DNA of 64,000 bases, taken from contig NC_081409.1 of assembly GCF_030272615.1 (NCBI RefSeq), forward strand, positions 615,332,755 to 615,396,754, given 5' to 3'. Below are positions 45,957 to 58,554 of this stretch, one piece after another; within the stretch, counting starts at the first letter, position 1; each line of letters opens with the position of its first letter. The notes under the pieces are model-generated. The model saw only the letters and a program-made list of their open reading frames with translations, ran no database searches and had not been told where the DNA came from. The position numbers and the translations under genes were made by a program. The stretch is from Cryptomeria japonica. Taxonomy: Eukaryota; Streptophyta; Pinopsida; Cupressales; Cupressaceae.

Positions 45957-48530
45957 CAATATGATGGATCCTAATGACTCATATGGTGTCCTCAGGGGTT
46001 ATATGGTGTTCTAACACATTTGTGGCCCCATAGGAGCACATATGACCCCTAACAATACCATAGGAGCCCTTAGGCCACCATATGAACCCTTATAACACCA
46101 TATCACCCCTTTTAACATCCTTGTACATAACATGACCCCTTACGACACCCTATGACTCCTTAGAACAATATGATGTTCTAATGGGTCATATGGTGTCCTA
46201 AGGGGTCATTTGGTGTTCTAACACATGTATCACCCCTTAGGACCCCATATGACCCCTAACAACACCATATGACCACTTATGACACTATATGACTCCTCAG
46301 ATTACCATATGATGCCTTAGGACACTATATGACCCGTCAAGACACCATATGACCCATTTTAACATCCTAGTGCACGACATGATCCCTTAGGACACCATAT
46401 GACCCTTTAGGACACCATATGACCCCTTAGGACAATATAATGTCTTAAGGGGTCATATGGTGTCCAAAGAGGTCATATGGTGTTCTAACACATGTGTTAC
46501 CCCTTAGGACCCCATATGTCACCATATGACCCCTAACGACACCATATGACCCTTTTGGACACCATATGACCCTTCAAGACACCATATGACCCCTTTTAAC
46601 ATCCTAGTACACGACATGACCCCTTAGGAAAATATGATGTCCTAAGAGGTCATATGGTGTTCTAGCACATGTGTGGCCCCTTAGTTACCCTTATGACCCC
46701 TAACAACACCATATGACCCCTAAAGATACCATATGACTACTCTAAACACCATATGACCCCTTTTGATATCATAGTACACAATATGACCCCTTTGGACACC
46801 ATATGACCCCTTAGGACAATATGATGTCCTAATGGGTCATATGGTTTCCTAAGGGGTCATATGGTGTTCTAACACATGTGTGGCCCCTTAGGACCCCATA
46901 TGACCCCTAACAACAATGTATGACCCCTTAGGACACCATGTGATGTCCTAAGGGGTCATATAGTGTTATAACACATGTGTGGACCCTTATGACCCCTAAT
47001 GACACCATATGACCCCATACGACACCATATGACTCCTTACGACACCATATGACCCCTTAGGAAAATATGATGTCCTAAGGAGTCATATGGTCTCCTAACA
47101 GATCATATGGTGTTCTAATACATGTGTGGTCCCTTAGGACCTTATATGACCACTAACGATATGATATGATCCCTTAGGACACTATATGACCCCTTAGGAC
47201 AATATGATGTCCTAAGGGGTCATATGGTATTCTAACACATGTGTGGCTCCTTAGGACCCCATATGACCCTTAAGAACACCATATGGCCCCTCAAGACACC
47301 ATATGACCCATAACAACACCATATTACCCCTTATGAAAATATATGACCCCTTGGGACACCATTTCATCCATTAGGACATGTCGTTAGGGGTCATATGGGG
47401 TCCTAAGGGGCCACACATGTGTTAGAACACCATATGACCCCTTAGGACACCATATGACCCCTTAAGAAGTCATATGGTGTCCTCAAGGCTCATTTGGTGT
47501 CCTAGGGGGGCATGTCATGTACTAGGATGTTAAAATGGATCATATGATGTCATGAGGGATCATATAGTGTTGTTAGGTGTCATATGGTGTCCTACGGTGT
47601 CATATGGTGTCACTAGGGGTCATATGGGGTCTTAAAGGGTCATATGGTGTCATTAGGGGTCATATGGAATCCTAAGAGGTCATATGGTGTAATTAGGGGT
47701 CATATGGGGTCCTAAGGGGCCACACGTGTAAGAACACCATATGACCCATTAGGACATCATATGGTGTCCTAAGAAGTCATATACTATCCTAAGGGGTCAT
47801 GTTGTGTACTAGGATGTTAGAAGGGGTGATATGGTATCATTAGGGGTGATATGGTGTCCTAATGGGTGATATCATGTCACGAGGGGTCATATAGTGAACT
47901 AAGGGGTCATATGGTGTCGTTAGGGATCATATGGTCTCCTGAGGGGTCATATGGTATCGTTAGGGGTCATATGGGGTCCTAAAGAGCTACACATGTGGTA
48001 GAACATCATATGACCCCTTTAGACACCATATGACCCCTTAGGACAATATGTCCTAAGGGGTCATATGGTGTCTTAAGGGTTCATATGGTGTCTTAAGGGG
48101 TCATGTAATGTACTAGGATGTTAAAATGGGTCATATTGTGTCCTAAGGGTTCATATGGTGTCTTGAGGGGTCATATAGTGTCCAAAGGGGTCATATGGTG
48201 TCATTAGGAGTCATATGGTATCATTAGGGGTCATATGGTGTTGTTAGGGGCCATATGGGGTCCTAAGGGGGTACACGTGTTAGAACATGATATGACCCCT
48301 TAGGACACTATATGACTCATTAGGACATCATATGGTCATAAGGGGTTATATGGTGTCCTAAGGGGTCATATGGGTCCTAAGGGGCCAAAAATATGTTAGA
48401 GAACCATATGACCCCTTAGAGTGTCATATGGTCTCCTTAGGGCTCATGTTGTGTCCTAAGGAGTCATGTTGTACATACTAGGATGTTAAAAAGGGTCATA
48501 TGGTGTCCTAAGTGGTCATATGGGGTTCGA
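45957..48530. repeat. CATATG satellite, right block
   Basis: Continuation of the left block. Up to about 47380 most units read as ccatatgacccctta; from there to 48530 most read as ggggtcatatggtgtc, so the array as a whole is inverted about a point near 47380. Confidence 0.88.
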
Positions 48531-49479
48531 TCTACTTTTATCTCCCCTAATTCTCTACCTCCTTCCCTCCATTCTACTATTTATCTCATCTCTCTCTCTC
48601 CCTTTATCTCTCTCCCTTCCTCCTTCCATCTCCATACTCTCTCTAACTACTTATCTCTATCTACCCAGGACCTCTCTTTAAATACCTCTCATTCTCTCAC
48701 TCCAAGTCTCCCCTCCACTTTTGTATATATCACCTATCTCTATATCTCTCCTTCCCTATCCACTTGTCTCTATCTATTTTCCCCCTCTCAACTTATCACT
48801 ATCTCTCATCTTCCTCTCTCTCTTTCTCTATATATATCTCCCTCCCTACAATACCTCTATTTCTATCTTTTCCTCTATCTCCCAAACCTTCCCTTGCCAC
48901 TTCTATCAATCTCACTCTCTCCCCACTCTCTCTCTCTTTGTTACCTTTTTCTCAACCTACATCTCTCTGCCTCCCTACCTATATCTCTACCTCTCTCTCT
49001 TTTCATTTCTCTCTACTTATCTATATCTACCTACCTTTTTGCACTCCCCCCATAAAATATTTATCTAAATACCTAGATAGACAGAGAGAGAGAGGTGCAA
49101 AGAGAAGGAGAGAGATTTAGAGATGTTAGATAGTTAGAAGTGGAGGTGATAGAGAGAGAGAGAGAGTAGTATGAAGGGAAGGAGGTAGAGACTTAGGGGA
49201 GTTAAAAGTAGTGAGGGATGAAAAGCAAGGTAGGTAGAGAGAAGGAGAGGGAAGATAAAGAGTGTGAGATAAATAAAAATAGTTAGGGAAGGAGGGAGGG
49301 AGGAAGCATGAAAGAAAAAAGTAGAGAGCAAGATTTATGAAGATGAATATATCAAGGGAGGAAGGGAAGAAGAGGTATGTAGAGAGAGAGAGGGGAGATA
49401 GAGGAGAAAAAATAGAGCATGGGAGGGTGGGAAAAAGATAAAAGGAGAGGGAGAGAGAGAGAATGTGTGTCACATATTT
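48531..49479. repeat. CT-rich tract that flips to GA-rich (short inverted repeat)
   Basis: CT-rich to about 49060, GA-rich from 49080. The segment at 48532-48600 matches the reverse complement of about 49155-49210. Open frames here (for example 48483-49055) are low-complexity Leu/Ser/Pro reading and not genes. Confidence 0.75.
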
Positions 49480-49836
49480 AGAGAATATAAGGGTGAGAGA
49501 GATAGGTTTAAATCTTGGAGGAGAGGAGAGAGTGAGATAGAGAGATGGGGGAGAGAAGGGGAGAGGGGGAGTGATAGGTCTAGAGATGGAGGAAGATAGA
49601 TAGATAGAGAGAGAGAGAGAGCTTAGTGATTACTTAAATTTGATACAAAGGTGAGATGGGGGAGTGATTCGGGGAGGGGGATAGAGAGGTGAGATACAAA
49701 GGAGAGAATGTGTGTCACATATTTAGAGAATAGAAGGGTGAGAGAGAGGTTTAAATCTTGGAGGAGAGGAGAGAGTGAACTAGAGAGATGGGGGAGAGAA
49801 TGGGAGAGGGGGAGTGATAGGTCTAGAGATGGAGGA

Positions 49837-49867
<31 letters not shown>

Positions 49868-50455
49868 TACTAAAATTTGATTATGTTTGAGAGATTATAA
49901 GATCTAAAACTTGGGGAGAGAGGAGAGAGTGAGATAGAGAGAGGTGAAGGGAGGATGAGAGAGATAGGAAAATAGATAAGTATAGAGCTTATGGGAGACA
50001 AAGAGCGTGAGAGAGATATAGCAAGTGAATGATGATACAAGCCCATTGATTAGTGAAATTTGAATGTCTGAAAAACTATAAGATCTCATAAAATCTAAAT
50101 CTACATTATGACTCCTCGAGATCTGAAACCACTCTCAAACATCCTAACAATATATAGACAAAATATAACTTAAAGTATTAAATGTTATATTTTATGTATA
50201 TATCCTGCTAAAAAAACTAATGGAATGCTAAATGAATTGCATACAAGTCCATATTACTAATCTAACTTTATGTAAGCAAAACACGTATGTTTTTTTCATA
50301 CTAAACATAACACGTACGCATTTTGTATTTTTAAAAACTCATGCGCATCTTTTATTTTTAAAAATGCGAACGCATTTTTGTTTTAAAAAACTCGTATGCA
50401 TTTTTAATTTAAATAACTTGTACGCATTTTGGATTGGATTTAGGCTTAGTTATAC
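49480..50455 (-). repeat. Right inverted arm
   Basis: Reverse complement of 37790-38760, again with two diverged copies of the GA-rich unit (about 49480-49620 and 49716-49870). Confidence 0.85.
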
Positions 50456-50506
50456 GGGCCTTAATGTGAATGGGTTATTTAAATTTAAAAATAATTTGTT
50501 CGTGTT

Positions 50507-50511
50507 AGTAG
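50507..50511. repeat. E6 target site duplication, left copy (agtag)
   Basis: Same pentamer at 63307-63311. Confidence 0.92.
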
Positions 50512-52168
50512 TGTAGCGTCGTAAATTGTACGCACTTGCTAGGGTGGTACAATTTCGCACCTAGTTTAGCACCCACCTTAGTGCATTTTACATTCTGCAT
50601 TGCATTTCTCCTTAAGCACTTAATTAATCAAATTAATTAGGTCTAAGGTCCTATTTCATCATTCTCTACATCATAAAATTGGGCCCTTTTCACTAAAGTA
50701 CGCCCTTCGCATTTTATTCCTCCAATGCACCACTTAATCAAAAACCCTAATTAAGTCCTATTTCAAACTTGGGGGCTTGGTTTTGAGGTCAAAACATCTT
50801 GAAATCACCTGTAACTTCAGGATTCTCTCTAAAATCATCATATCCGACGGCCCTGAAAATTTGGTGAAAAGTTGTCGGGACCGTGGCGCCCGGAGTGCAA
50901 CATGGTCCCGGACATTTTTCCTGAAATTTTAGGAGCACGATCCAATCATAAAATAAAGCTTAACCCCAAGAAATTGGTGGGATATTCAATCTCTAGGTCA
51001 GCCAAAATACGAATTTATGACCTAGGGTTTCATACATAAAAGCTCTCTTTCCTCATTTGAAGGGAGGGGATTTTTGTTTCCAGGAACTTCATATGCAGCG
51101 AAAGAGAAGATCTTTGAAGACTTCAACATTCAATATCATTCTATCAAGCATCTATCAAATTCATTCATCCACTTAGGGCTTGGAAGACATTGAAGAACAA
51201 TAGGAGATTACCGACTGAAGATTGGCGTGTACTCCTCCCTTGAGGGTTGGGTATGATTTCATGTTGTTTTCATGTCTTTGCATAAGCTTCAATATATCAT
51301 TTATTCATGCTTTAGATCACATTGCATCTTGATTTAGAGCATTTGCATTATCATTTACAAGCAATTAGGGTTTACTTTCTAGGTTGCTCTAGTTTGCTTT
51401 CTTGCATTTTTGGACCTTGCACACACACTAGGTCTGCACACACAATACATTTTACAAAACAACTTGGCTATTCGTGGAGGTGGAAATCACCGAAGCGGGG
51501 TTTGACTAAGGCAAAACCCTATATAGCCGCCCCTCCCCCTTTTCAGATATTATTGCAGGTTTCGGGATTCGGACGACGCCGCGGGATACAGATCCGGAGA
51601 GAGAAGGTTGAGACAGCACTCTGTGTGAAGTTGCAAAGCAGAAGACTCGGACAGGGGCGCTGGGTGCCCTGGTCCTGCCAGGACAGGGGCGTTGGGTGCC
51701 TTGGTCCCTGGGATAGAGGCGCTGGGCGCCCTGGTCCTCCGGACAGACAGCTTTCAGACAGTTTCCAGACAGTGTTTCAGGGTGCAGAACAGTGGTTTCC
51801 GGTGCAGTTTTCAAGACAGTGGCGCCCGCGCTCCCATCCCGAACATTTTCAGTCCGATTTTGACTCCAGGTACATATCTACATTCTTATTTCATCCTTGT
51901 ATTTACAACTGTTCATTGTTTAATCTCAATTCTGCAATCTTGTTATTATTTTATACTTGCATTTTGGGATTAGGGTTTGAACTTGCATTACTTGATCTTA
52001 CAATTTCAACAAGGGAATAGAAATCCTAATAGATATCTCGTGGCTCTCTCTTTCACCAAAAGAAGTAGCCAATCGTGCGATATCTCTAGGCTCTTTCGTA
52101 TTCCGTAATGTGTGTCAAAAGGTAGGATTAGGGCATGATTAACCTAGTCTCACTTTTTCCCCTACACA
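50512..52168 (+). repeat. E6 5' LTR
   Basis: Begins tgtagcgtcg, ends ccctacaca. Contains a GC-rich minisatellite of three units of about 30 bp (about 51649-51741) that is reduced to one unit in the 3' LTR. The ORF at 51322-52020 lies wholly inside the LTR and recurs in the other one, so it is not counted as a gene. Confidence 0.95.
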
Positions 52169-52171
52169 TTT

Positions 52172-52189
52172 TGGTGAACCCGACGTGAA
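52172..52189 (+). other. E6 primer binding site
   Basis: TGGTGAACCCGACGTGAA, three bases after the LTR; the tRNA is not assigned. Confidence 0.7.
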
Positions 52190-52338
52190 TCTATCATTGC
52201 TTCCTCTTGCATTACATTTGTTAGATCTAGATCTAGATTTAGTGTGTTTTCATTTCATTTTTTAAAAAAAAAAAGAAAAAAAAAAAAAAAGTGTGTTTCT
52301 TTGCATTGTGTGTTTAAATTTTATGCAATCTTTTCAAA

Positions 52339-54066
52339 ATGTTAGATTTTTATTTGCAAAATGTTCATGCTTTTGATAATTATTATGAGTATAGCCAAGA
52401 TGAATTAGATGAAGCTTTAGATGAGTTTTTAAACCCTAAAGATGCCAAACCTTCATTTTACCAAAAACTCATAAACCTTGTTACTATGCCATTTAGGTGT
52501 GATGAGAAAGATAAGTCGAATGATTCCTCTCAAGGATACATTCCTATCAACTCTTCCCCTGAATCTAGTAACATGGTTGTTTTCAATAATCCTCTCTATG
52601 AGGAGATGTCTCCTTTTGAAACAAATGACAAACCTTTCAACCGATATGATCATGCTTTGTTGGATGATGCTCTTGATGACTTTGTGGCTTTATCGAAATC
52701 TTTAAACAAGAACAAGGCCTCTAAATTGGTTAACATGATAAACTTGAATGAACATAATAAGCCTCTCTTTGAAGTCCAAGGTGCTTATCCTTCTCCCACC
52801 TTTCAAGTTCTTAAATCACCTCCCCTTACTGTCCAAGGAAAGTATGATCATGATTCCTTTCGTACCCCGAATAAACCAATCATCACCGTGCAAGGAAGAA
52901 AACCTGTAAGTCCTTACAGTTATGCTAAACAAATAACTAGAGAGAGTTATCATGCGGTTGCCCATACTTATCATACTATAAATAATAGGCAACCTAATCC
53001 TCCTCCTGTTATTCCAGTTTCCCTTCCTAATCCTCAACCAATTCTTCCTCAAGCTCCCCATATTTCGCAAGTTATGGGTAAGGAATATGATCTCATAGAA
53101 CAACTTAAAGCTACCCCTGCTAAGATATCCCTTTGGGATTTGATTCAAACTTCTTCCACTTATCATGGAATGTTACAAGATGCCTTGAAAGATTTGAATG
53201 TTCCTCCACCGAATACATCTAGTAATATAGCATCTTTTGTTAACTCTGTGATGAATCCTAAAGCTCAAATTGTGTTTACCCAAGATGAGTTGCCTACTAG
53301 TGAAATTCAACAACAATATGATCCCTTGATGATTGTGGTTATCATGAAAGACACTGCTATAAGACGAACACTAGTAGATAATGGCTCTGGCCTTAATTTG
53401 TGTAGCATTAATTTATTGCATAAGATGAATGTGGATACGTCTCTTATGGAGCCTGACTCTCGTCCCATTCGTGGCTTTGACAATGTGGCTAAGACTTCAT
53501 TAGGTATCATCACCTTACCTCTCACAGTAGGACCTGTTACTTTGCCTACTCCTATCCATGTTATGCTAGGAAATTTAACATATAACTTGTTATTAGGGAG
53601 GCCTTGGATTCACAGCATGCAAGCTGTCCCCTCTACATTGCATAGACAAGTTAAATTTGTTTATAACAATAAGACATACACTTTGATGGGTGATACTAAT
53701 TTTCAAGCTTGTCTACAAACATCTACTTCCAAAGGGAGTTCTTCTAAGCCATCCTCATCTAGTGATGACTCTTTAAACAAGAAACGTATCGATGAATCCT
53801 CGCTCTCCGATGATCGGAATTCTTTGGATGAGTCTGGAGCTCCTGAAGAGGATCCTTCTCGACTTGAAACTACACATAAAAAGGAATTTGATCCTGAGAA
53901 GGTTCTCGCAGAGGATGATTAGGGATCTCTTGATTTTAACCCTACCTTTGTAGGTGAATATAAGGTTCCTTCTAGAGAAATTAAAATTGAAAAGAAGGAA
54001 GAAGCTGAAAATCATAAAGTTGAAAAGAAAGAAGAAGTTAAAAATCAATCAACCTTACCTGAATCT
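52339..54066 (+). pseudogene. E6 ORF N-terminal region and aspartic protease
   Basis: Opens at ATG 52339 and reads to TAG 53920-53922, then on in the same frame. Residues 1-250 do not look like a gag capsid: two acidic DELDEALDEFL / DHALLDDALDDFV segments and three VQG-containing repeats (PLFEVQGAY, PLTVQGKY, PIITVQGRK). A LSLWDLIQT-type helix near 53130 leads into the protease: VVIMKDTAIRRTLVDNGSGLNLCS, with a DNGS active site usual in Tat/Ogre elements, and NLLLGRPWIHSM. The tail is Ser/Asp/Lys-rich. No zinc knuckle. Confidence 0.8.
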
Positions 54067-55640
54067 ATGAGTAATAATTTTGTGGCCGCCTCTCAAACTT
54101 CTTCTCCTCACATCTATAATTATGAAGAGTTTGATTCTTTGTCTTATGAAAAACCACCTTCTCTTCCTGAAATGGCTGATCGTTATGGTCGTGGTTTTCA
54201 CATTTTTGCTAAGCATGGGTATCATGGAAAAGGTTGTGGTGCTCATGAACAAGGGATAAGAGTTCCTCTAGAGACTAATTTTCACAATTATGCCTTTGGA
54301 CTTGGCTATAATCCCTGCAGACGTACTAAAGCTTTTAAAAGACCATGCATTAGTGTTAATGCTATTTCTACATCTCTATCAATGCAGCACCCTGAGTATA
54401 TTGATGGGGATCCGTCAGGTGACTGTGCTTTGGATATCTTCCCTACCGATGATGCTTTAGCTGAGTTCTTGGGAGCCTATGACACTCTTCCTCGTTATCA
54501 TCACAATAGGGGACTCCCTTATTGTTTGAACACCGAAGCCTATTTTGGAAAAGAGATTGATAATGATGAGATTGTGAAAGAATTCCCTCAGTTAAAGGAC
54601 ACTCCTCAACAAAGTAATCTTCTCATAAGTGATACCACTGATGTTAAGATAGACCTTTGCAATAAAGAGAAAGTTATTAAAATTGGAAAATGTTTGGATA
54701 AAGAGGAACAGAAACAATATGAAGAACTATTGCATGAATTCCCTGAGATCTTTGCTTGGACATATTCTGACATGCCTGGTATAGATCCTAAGATTGTTAC
54801 TCATAATATTGTCTTAGTTCCTGATGCTAAGCCCGTGAAATAAAAAATTCAAAAAATGAATCCTAAGGTGGCTCTGCTCGTTAAAGCTGAGATTGAAAAA
54901 TTATTGGAGGCTGGATTTATCTGCCCTATTGACTATTCCCCATGGATTTCAAATATTGTCGCTATGGCTAAACCAGATAACAAAATAAGAATGTGTACTG
55001 ACTTTCGAGATTTGAATAAAACTTCCTTGAAAGATGATTTCCCTCTTCCAAACATTGACATGATAGTTGATTCTACGGAAGGACATGCCTTGTTATCCTT
55101 CATGGATGGTTTTTCAGGTTACAATCAAATTTTTATTAACCCTCAAGATCAATTCAAAACTGCTTTCACCACTCCTTGGGGTACGTTTTGTTGGATAATG
55201 ATGCCTTTTGGACTTAAAAATGTCAATGCAACTTATCAACGAGCGATGACCCTTATCTTTCATGATTATATGCATAAGATTTTAGAGGATTATGTTGATG
55301 ATATTTTGGCCAAATCCTTTCTTCGCATGGATCATGTTAAAGTCCTTCGTCAAATCTTTGAAAGAATTCGTAAATATCACATGCGCTTGAATCCCCGAAA
55401 ATGTGTTTTTGGTGTGGATAGTGGAAAACTATTAGGGTTCATAGTTTCGCATCGTGGGATTGAGGTGGATACTAAGAAAATAGATGCTATTGTCAACATG
55501 CCACCTCCTAGAAATGTGTCTCAACTTAAAAGCTTACAAGGAAAGATTCAAGCTATTCGTAGGTTCGTGTCTCAGCTTGCAGATCATACCTTTCCTTTCA
55601 CTCAACTTCTTAAAAAGGATATCGCTTTTCAATGGAATGA
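54067..55640 (+). pseudogene. E6 linker and reverse transcriptase
   Basis: Same frame, with TAA at 54841-54843 just before RT. The linker includes a G-patch-like stretch near 54180-54260 (GRGFHIFAKHGYHGKGCGAHEQG) and the FAWTYSDMPGIDP entry motif. RT blocks: MNPKVALLVKAEI, GFICPIDYSPW, RMCTDFRDLN, FMDGFSGYNQIF, MPFGLKN and intact YVDD at 55291-55302. Thumb: LQGKIQAIRRFV. Confidence 0.9.
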
Positions 55641-56090
55641 GGATTGTCAGCAAGCATTTGAAGATTTAAAAGTGTATTTGGCTAGTCCTCCTATTCTTCA
55701 ACCTGCCGAACCTTCTAAACCCTTCCTTCTGTATACAGCTGCTTCCTCTCATGCTCTCGCAGCATTGTTGGCACAACATGATAAAGATGGTAAGGAATGT
55801 CCGGTTTATTACATAAGTCGTACCTTACTCGATTATGAGACCCGATATTCTGCGATAGAAAGACAATGCTTGGCCTTGGTATTTGCGACTCAGAAATTGA
55901 GACATTATCTTTTGAATTCAGAAGTCCATGTCATGGTAAAGTTTGATCCTTTGAAGCATCTTTTCTCTAAAACTGATTTATCAGGACGTCTAGCTAAGTG
56001 GGTTATGATGTTAACTGAATTTGACCTTAAATTTGTTTCACAAAGAGCAATTAAAGGACAAGCATTGACAGATCACTTAGTTGAGGCCCC
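55641..56090 (+). CDS. E6 retroviral-type RNase H, degenerate
   Basis: Follows RT in the same open frame (54856-57456). The first catalytic position reads LLYTAASSHALAALL, with Ala for Asp. YSAIERQCLALVFA is kept, and the HTDH-like position reads MVKFDPLKHLF. The fold is recognisable but the nuclease is probably inactive, as known for Tat elements that carry a second RNase H. Confidence 0.85.
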
Positions 56091-56139
56091 TTCACCTTTC
56101 TCCTTCCCTAACCCTGAGTCCTTTCCTGACGACTTCATT

Positions 56140-56580
56140 CTTTCTATAGAGAAAGATGAAACTTGGGAGTTATACTTTGATGGCTCTAAGTGTCGTATGG
56201 GATCGGGGGCAGGTGTTGTTCTGATTTCTCCTACAAAGAAGTCCATTCCTTTATCATATCGTCTAAATTTCCTGTGTACCAATAACATTGCTGAGTATGA
56301 GGCTCTTATAGCGGGAATAAAAGCAGCTTTAGCTCTGAATATAAAACACATACATATCTATGGAGATTCGCAATTGATTATAAGACAAGTAACAGGAATA
56401 TATCAAGCAAAACAAGACAAATTATCACAATATAAAGACCTTGTTGTCTCTTTATTACAAAATTTTGATTCTTATACTATGGAACCCATTCCTCGAAAAG
56501 ATAATCGACATGCGGATGCAATGGCATGTGTGGCTTCTCTGGTATCTTTAGAGGACCCTGTGGTCGATCTTAAATTCGTT
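56140..56580 (+). CDS. E6 archaeal-type RNase H
   Basis: Same open frame. LYFDGSKCRMGSGAG (Asp at 56179-56181), NIAEYEALIAGIKAAL (Glu), HIYGDSQLIIRQV (Asp) and KDNRHADAMACVA (Asp) give the full acidic set. It lies between the retroviral-type RNase H and integrase, the usual Tat order and unlike E2 and E3. Confidence 0.92.
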
Positions 56581-56639
56581 ATTCACAACCTTATTTCTCC
56601 AGCTATTGTAGATGATTCTAGCCTGGTAACATGTTGTGA

Positions 56640-57918
56640 CTTTGTAGACTCAGACGAATGGTACTCGCATATCGTAAGATATTTGACTGATGGTACCTTT
56701 CCTGATTCCGCTAATAGGAACACTAGGGCTAGAATCCGCAAGCTGTCTGCTAGGTATATCATTCTTTCTAATGTCCTATACCGGAGGGGTTATGATGGTC
56801 TTCTCCTTCGTTGTCTTAACAAGTCAGAAATCCCTGTTGCTCTTGAAGAGGCACATTCAGGTGCCTGTGGGGGGCATTTTGGGGGCAAATCCTTGGTTCA
56901 TAGATTGCTTCGTATGGGATACTATTGGCAAACTATGCAGAAGGATTCCTTTTCATTTGTTAAAAAATGTCATCAATGTCAACAACACAATAATCTGATT
57001 CATGCTCCTGCCCAAGAACTTCGTTCTCAAGTAGCTTCTTGGCCTTTCTCCGCATGGGGTTTGGATCTTATTGGAAAAATCTCTCCTCCTTCATCTCAAG
57101 GACACACCTTCATTATAACCGCAACAGATTACTTTACAAAGTGGGTAGAAGCTATTCCCCTTCGCTCTACTACTGCTGAAGTGATTTGTCAATTTCTTCT
57201 AGAAAACATTATTTCTCGATTCGGGATACCTTCCACTATAATCTCAGATAATGGGACATCATTTAAGAACAAAGACATGAAGAAATTCCTCGAGAAGTAT
57301 CATATCAAACATCGATTTTCTACACCATACTATCCTCAATCAAATGGCCAAGTCGAATCATCCAATAAGATAATTGAACAAATTCTGCGCAAAACCGTGA
57401 ACAAGCATGGTAAGGATTGGAGTAACCAGCTGATCTATGCTCTTTGGGCTTACTGAACGAGTGTACGAATTGCTACAGGAACTACTCCTTATAATCTTGT
57501 TTATGGTGATGATGCTATTATGCCCTTAGAATTAGAGATTCCATCACTTAGGGTTTCTCTCAAAGGTATAGTACATGATGACTCTTATAGAGAACAACGA
57601 CTTCAACAGCTTGAGATGCTTGATGAACAGCGCATAAACGCTCTTGAGCATATTCAAGCGTATCACAAAACTCTACAACGAAGCTATAATGATAAGGTCA
57701 TTCAACGTTCCTTCTCAGTAGGCGACTTAGTCCTTTATGAGAATCAGCGCAATGTGAATGCCTTACCTGCAGAAAAGGGAAAATTTAGTCCTAATTGGCT
57801 TGGACCATATATCGTTATTGAGGATTATGGATCAGGTGCTTACAAAATAGCGGATGTAGATGGTACGCCTCTTAAAGAACCTATTAATGCTATGCACTTG
57901 CGTAGATATTATGCTTAA
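56640..57918 (+). pseudogene. E6 integrase, one stop
   Basis: HHCC zinc finger: EEAHSGACGGHF then CHQCQQ. Core: AWGLDLIGKI (Asp), IISDNGTSF (Asp) and NGQVESSNKI (Glu), all intact. A TGA at 57454-57456 follows ALWAY, where Tat and related integrases have Arg, so CGA to TGA is likely. C-terminus: GDLVLYENQ and LGPYIVIEDYGSGAYKI, ending at TAA 57916-57918. No chromodomain. Confidence 0.9.
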
Positions 57919-58437
57919 TTCTTCATTCTTCATCTATCTTCTTTTTTTTTCAATTCTTCAACATTGGATAATATGTTAGTATCTCTTAATTAAAGCAAAA
58001 TAGAATTAAATGTTATGTTGTTTGATCTATATTGCTTCATTCCTGACAAGCGTGTCTTCTTACCTTATGGTTTGTCTTGAATTCATTTATGTAAATTGTG
58101 AAAGATTTACATTCCTATTATGCTAGCATATTATACAGTGTCTTTATGTGTTAAGTAGAATCGTATCATGTTGTGTTTAAATTCAGAATTAAATCACATT
58201 AGTTATATGATTTTTAGACTTAATGCATATGTCTTCCTTCTCATCAATGTAGTACTTGATTAAATATTTAATTAAGTCACACATGTATCAATTTAATCAT
58301 GGGGCATTGAGAAATCAATCACATGGAAATTAAATTTTGAACATACATGTACATTTACCAAATGAATTAGATTTAATCAAAACAAAATATACATTGTTTT
58401 AAGCATTAAAGATAACACATTTGAGACAAAGAGAAGC

Positions 58438-58487
<50 letters not shown>

Positions 58488-58554
58488 TTGTGGATCGTAT
58501 ACAAAAATAGGTCACTGTATATCCAAAATGTGACCTCTCTTTTACATCATAAAA
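57919..58554 (+). other. E6 post-pol spacer with (TA)n(TG)n microsatellite
   Basis: AT-rich, no ORF. A TA then TG dinucleotide run lies at about 58440-58490. Confidence 0.7.

Noticed and set aside
38855-48530. CRISPR-like array
   Set aside because: Units are diverged, without constant repeat and unique spacer, inverted in turn, and the context is plant retrotransposons.
48483-49473. Overlapping ORFs of Leu/Ser/Pro-rich proteins on both strands
   Set aside because: Low-complexity CT/GA sequence stays open in several frames at once.
51322-52020. 232-residue ORF
   Set aside because: Lies entirely within the E6 LTR and is repeated, broken, in the other LTR at 62521-63158.
53773-54048. Phe-rich minus-strand ORF resembling membrane segments
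   Set aside because: Complement of the Lys/Glu-rich part of the E6 polyprotein.
54180-54260. G-patch-like stretch in E6 as a separate gene
   Set aside because: It lies within the continuous pol frame between protease and RT; kept only as a note in that feature.
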